Below are positions 62,233-64,000 of a stretch of 64,000 bases of DNA, in pieces. The notes beneath the pieces were generated by a model, which was not told the origin of the DNA, ran no database searches, and saw nothing but the letters and a program-made list of their open reading frames with translations. This DNA comes from DASXVU01 sp963732855 (lineage in GTDB: Archaea; Thermoplasmatota; Thermoplasmata; Methanomassiliicoccales; UBA472). Made by a program: the position numbers and the translations under genes. The DNA is taken from NCBI GenBank assembly GCA_963732855.1, contig CAVTBB010000005.1:248001-312000 (forward strand), given 5' to 3'. Each line of letters opens with the position of its first letter. The stretch's first letter is position 1.

Positions 62233-64000
62233 TTGTTTGATATACTGGTCGTAGATGACGAGGAAGGCATTCTCGAGGCGACCAAAGATTATCTTGATCT
62301 GACTGGAACTTTCAGGATCGATACCGCTACCTCCGCCAAGGAGGGTTTGAGGCTCGTCAGTCGCAAGCAATACGACGTTATCGTTTCTGACTATCAGATG
62401 AACGAGATGAATGGCATCGAGTTCCTCAAGACGCTGAGGAAGAGCGGTGATCGGGTCCCATTCATCCTTTTCACCGGCCGCTGCCACCAGGAGGTGGCAT
62501 TGGAGGCGTTGAACTGCGGGGCCAATTTCCTCGTCATCAAGGGCGGCGATGAGAACGACACCAGCATGGCCGAGCTCATGATGGCGGTCAAGGCCATGAC
62601 GGAACGCCGCATGGAAGAGATCGCTCTCAAGCGCAGCCTGGAACGGTTCAAGCGCATATATGGCGAACTTCCAGTGGGTATCGAGGTATTCGACAAGGAA
62701 GGGGTGCTCATCGACCTGAACGATGCTGCCCTTAAAATATTGGGAGTCTCCGACCCGAACCAGATCAAGGGGCTTAACATCTTCCGAGATCTCGAGCTAT
62801 CGGACGAGGTTAAGCGGAGGATCAGACGCGGCGAATCGATAATCCATTGTTCGACCATCGACCTCGAGCTGTTGAAACGTGTTCACGGGGTGCAATCGAG
62901 TCGTTCTGACCTCATCTACGTCGAACGAATGGTCACCCCATTAACGGGCTTAGGTCAATCCAACGATGGGTTCTTCATGCAGATCCGAGAGATCACCGAG
63001 AAGAAGCACGAAGAGGCCCAATTACATTATCAGGCTTATCTTATCGAGAATGTACACGACGCGATCGTCGCCACCGACAGCGACCACGTCATCAATTCTT
63101 GGAATGCGGCTGCCGAAAGGCTGTATGGATGGAGGTCAGAGGAGGTCCTGGGCAAGAGCGCGAAAGAACTCTTAAGAACCCACCGCCCGCACGAGTCGAC
63201 GGACTTGGCATTCCTGCTGTTAGAGACGACCGGGAGCATGTGCGGTGAGGTCATCCAGGCCCGCAAGGACGGCGTGGAGATCGACATGGAGATGACGGCG
63301 ATCGCCCTGAAGAACAGAAACGAACGGGTGACCGGATACGTGGGTGTGTTCAGGGATATCGCAGAGAGGATCAAGGCGAGGAACGACAGGGAGCATTCCT
63401 TCTCCTTGCTGAAAGCGACCTTGGAATCGACAGCCGATGGCATTCTTGCGATAGATGTCGACGGAATGATTACCGCTCACAACGACCATCTCTTGGAGAT
63501 GTGGGGCGTCCCCGTCGAAATAGCCAATAAGTGCAACGAGCAGAAAATTCTGGGAATAGCGGCCAGGCAAGTGAGGGACCCGGACGAATTCATGGCCGTG
63601 GTCAATCGATTAAGAATACAGAACCATCACGTCAGCCACGATGACGTCGAACTTCTGGATGGAAGGATATTCGAACGGCATTCCAGACCGCAGAAGCTTG
63701 GCGATAAGGTGGTCGGCAGGGTGTGGAGCTTCCGTGACGTCACCAAGAGGAGAAGGGCGGAGGAGAGGCTGCGGGACTCGGAGGAAATGCTCCGCTCGAT
63801 CCTCAACTACTCCCCGGACGCGATCAACCTCATCGACATGGATGGAACGATCGTCGAATGCAATCCGAGAGCCCTCGAATTGACCGGCCTGCAGAACAAG
63901 GACGAGATCATTGGTCACAATATGCTCGAAGCTATTTCCCCGGACGAACGGGAATCCATGATGGAGAACATCAAGGAGCTCATCGCGGCGGGCAACGCTA
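62233..64000 (+). CDS. Response-regulator/multi-PAS signalling protein, C-terminus cut by window edge
   Basis: The open frame runs to the end of the window. It starts with a receiver domain: ILVVDDEEG, phosphoacceptor Asp about residue 53 (VSDYQM), FTGR, and a K in VIKGGD. At least four PAS-like segments follow (for example LPVGIEVFDKEGVLIDLN; AIVATDSDHVINSWNAAAERLYGW; ADGILAIDVDGMIT; PDAINLIDMDGTIVE). A kinase domain probably follows beyond the edge, though it is not seen. TTG at 62233 gives MFDILVVDDE; an in-frame ATG at 62182 is an alternative. CTTAAAATA near 62165 may be the TATA box. Confidence 0.85.
   Translation, partial: MFDILVVDDEEGILEATKDYLDLTGTFRIDTATSAKEGLRLVSRKQYDVIVSDYQMNEMNGIEFLKTLRKSGDRVPFILFTGRCHQEVALEALNCGANFLVIKGGDENDTSMAELMMAVKAMTERRMEEIALKRSLERFKRIYGELPVGIEVFDKEGVLIDLNDAALKILGVSDPNQIKGLNIFRDLELSDEVKRRIRRGESIIHCSTIDLELLKRVHGVQSSRSDLIYVERMVTPLTGLGQSNDGFFMQIREITEKKHEEAQLHYQAYLIENVHDAIVATDSDHVINSWNAAAERLYGWRSEEVLGKSAKELLRTHRPHESTDLAFLLLETTGSMCGEVIQARKDGVEIDMEMTAIALKNRNERVTGYVGVFRDIAERIKARNDREHSFSLLKATLESTADGILAIDVDGMITAHNDHLLEMWGVPVEIANKCNEQKILGIAARQVRDPDEFMAVVNRLRIQNHHVSHDDVELLDGRIFERHSRPQKLGDKVVGRVWSFRDVTKRRRAEERLRDSEEMLRSILNYSPDAINLIDMDGTIVECNPRALELTGLQNKDEIIGHNMLEAISPDERESMMENIKELIAAGNA

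Noticed and set aside
1..64000. CRISPR arrays, insertion sequences, tRNA or rRNA genes
   Set aside because: No regularly spaced direct repeats, transposase motifs, cloverleaf or rRNA signatures were recognised by reading; a tRNAscan/minced run would settle it.

Overview
The window is archaeal chromosomal DNA. Several genes have a TATA-like box 22-30 nt before the start codon and no leader (kinase at 28351, GTPase at 33025, ABC-F at 60255). Others use GGTGAT/GGAGG ribosome-binding sites. The gene content (FtsZ, many zinc-ribbon proteins, FN3 and BspA-LRR surface proteins, TRHD-type histidine kinase, HisKA-7TM, G3E GTPase) fits a euryarchaeal, probably Thermoplasmatota-like lineage with roughly 50% GC. 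No rRNA, tRNA, CRISPR array, insertion sequence or replication origin was recognised, so the taxonomy is inference.

Layout. 1-6.6 kb: nucleic-acid enzymes (a mug-like DNA glycosylase cut by the left edge, a RecB-nuclease/SF1-helicase fusion, a DEAD-box RNA helicase). 6.7-12.7 kb: a 12-FN3 surface protein and FtsZ, with tandem palindromes upstream of ftsZ. 13-17.5 kb: small hypotheticals and a TetR/drug-efflux pair with a clear palindromic operator. 17.6-33.8 kb: a eukaryote-like signalling island. It starts with a 1890-residue predicted receptor kinase (signal peptide, BspA leucine-rich repeats, five FN3 domains, one membrane helix, cytoplasmic Ser/Thr kinase). It continues with a PP2C phosphatase, a FHA/zinc-ribbon protein, a second membrane Ser/Thr kinase, an SPFH-like coiled-coil/zinc-ribbon protein, an unfamiliar 439-residue protein, a GTPase coupled to a GAP1-N2-like protein, and another zinc-ribbon protein.

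34-46 kb: membrane and zinc-ribbon proteins, UspA, a pyrimidine-dimer glycosylase, an ectodomain/site-2-protease-like fusion, and a heavily frameshifted Ig-like surface-protein gene. 46-64 kb: mostly housekeeping and transport genes (MFS, RibD-like reductase, DUF1028, ThrE-like exporter with GNAT, QueG-like Fe-S protein coupled to a histidine kinase, HNH nuclease, VOC-like/FAD dehydrogenase pair, G3E GTPase, ABC-F, and a response-regulator/PAS protein cut by the right edge).

The most notable content is the 17.6-33.8 kb region. It holds the writer (two related kinases), eraser (PP2C), reader (FHA) and a GTPase module close together, with an LRR/FN3 receptor-like kinase next door. Functional linkage is inferred from gene order and shared kinase sequence. 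Several genes there carry single-base frameshifts, some in homopolymers, which may be decay or assembly error. Two hairpin-forming loci behind TATA-like boxes (37.07 and 51.34 kb) are candidate small RNAs.
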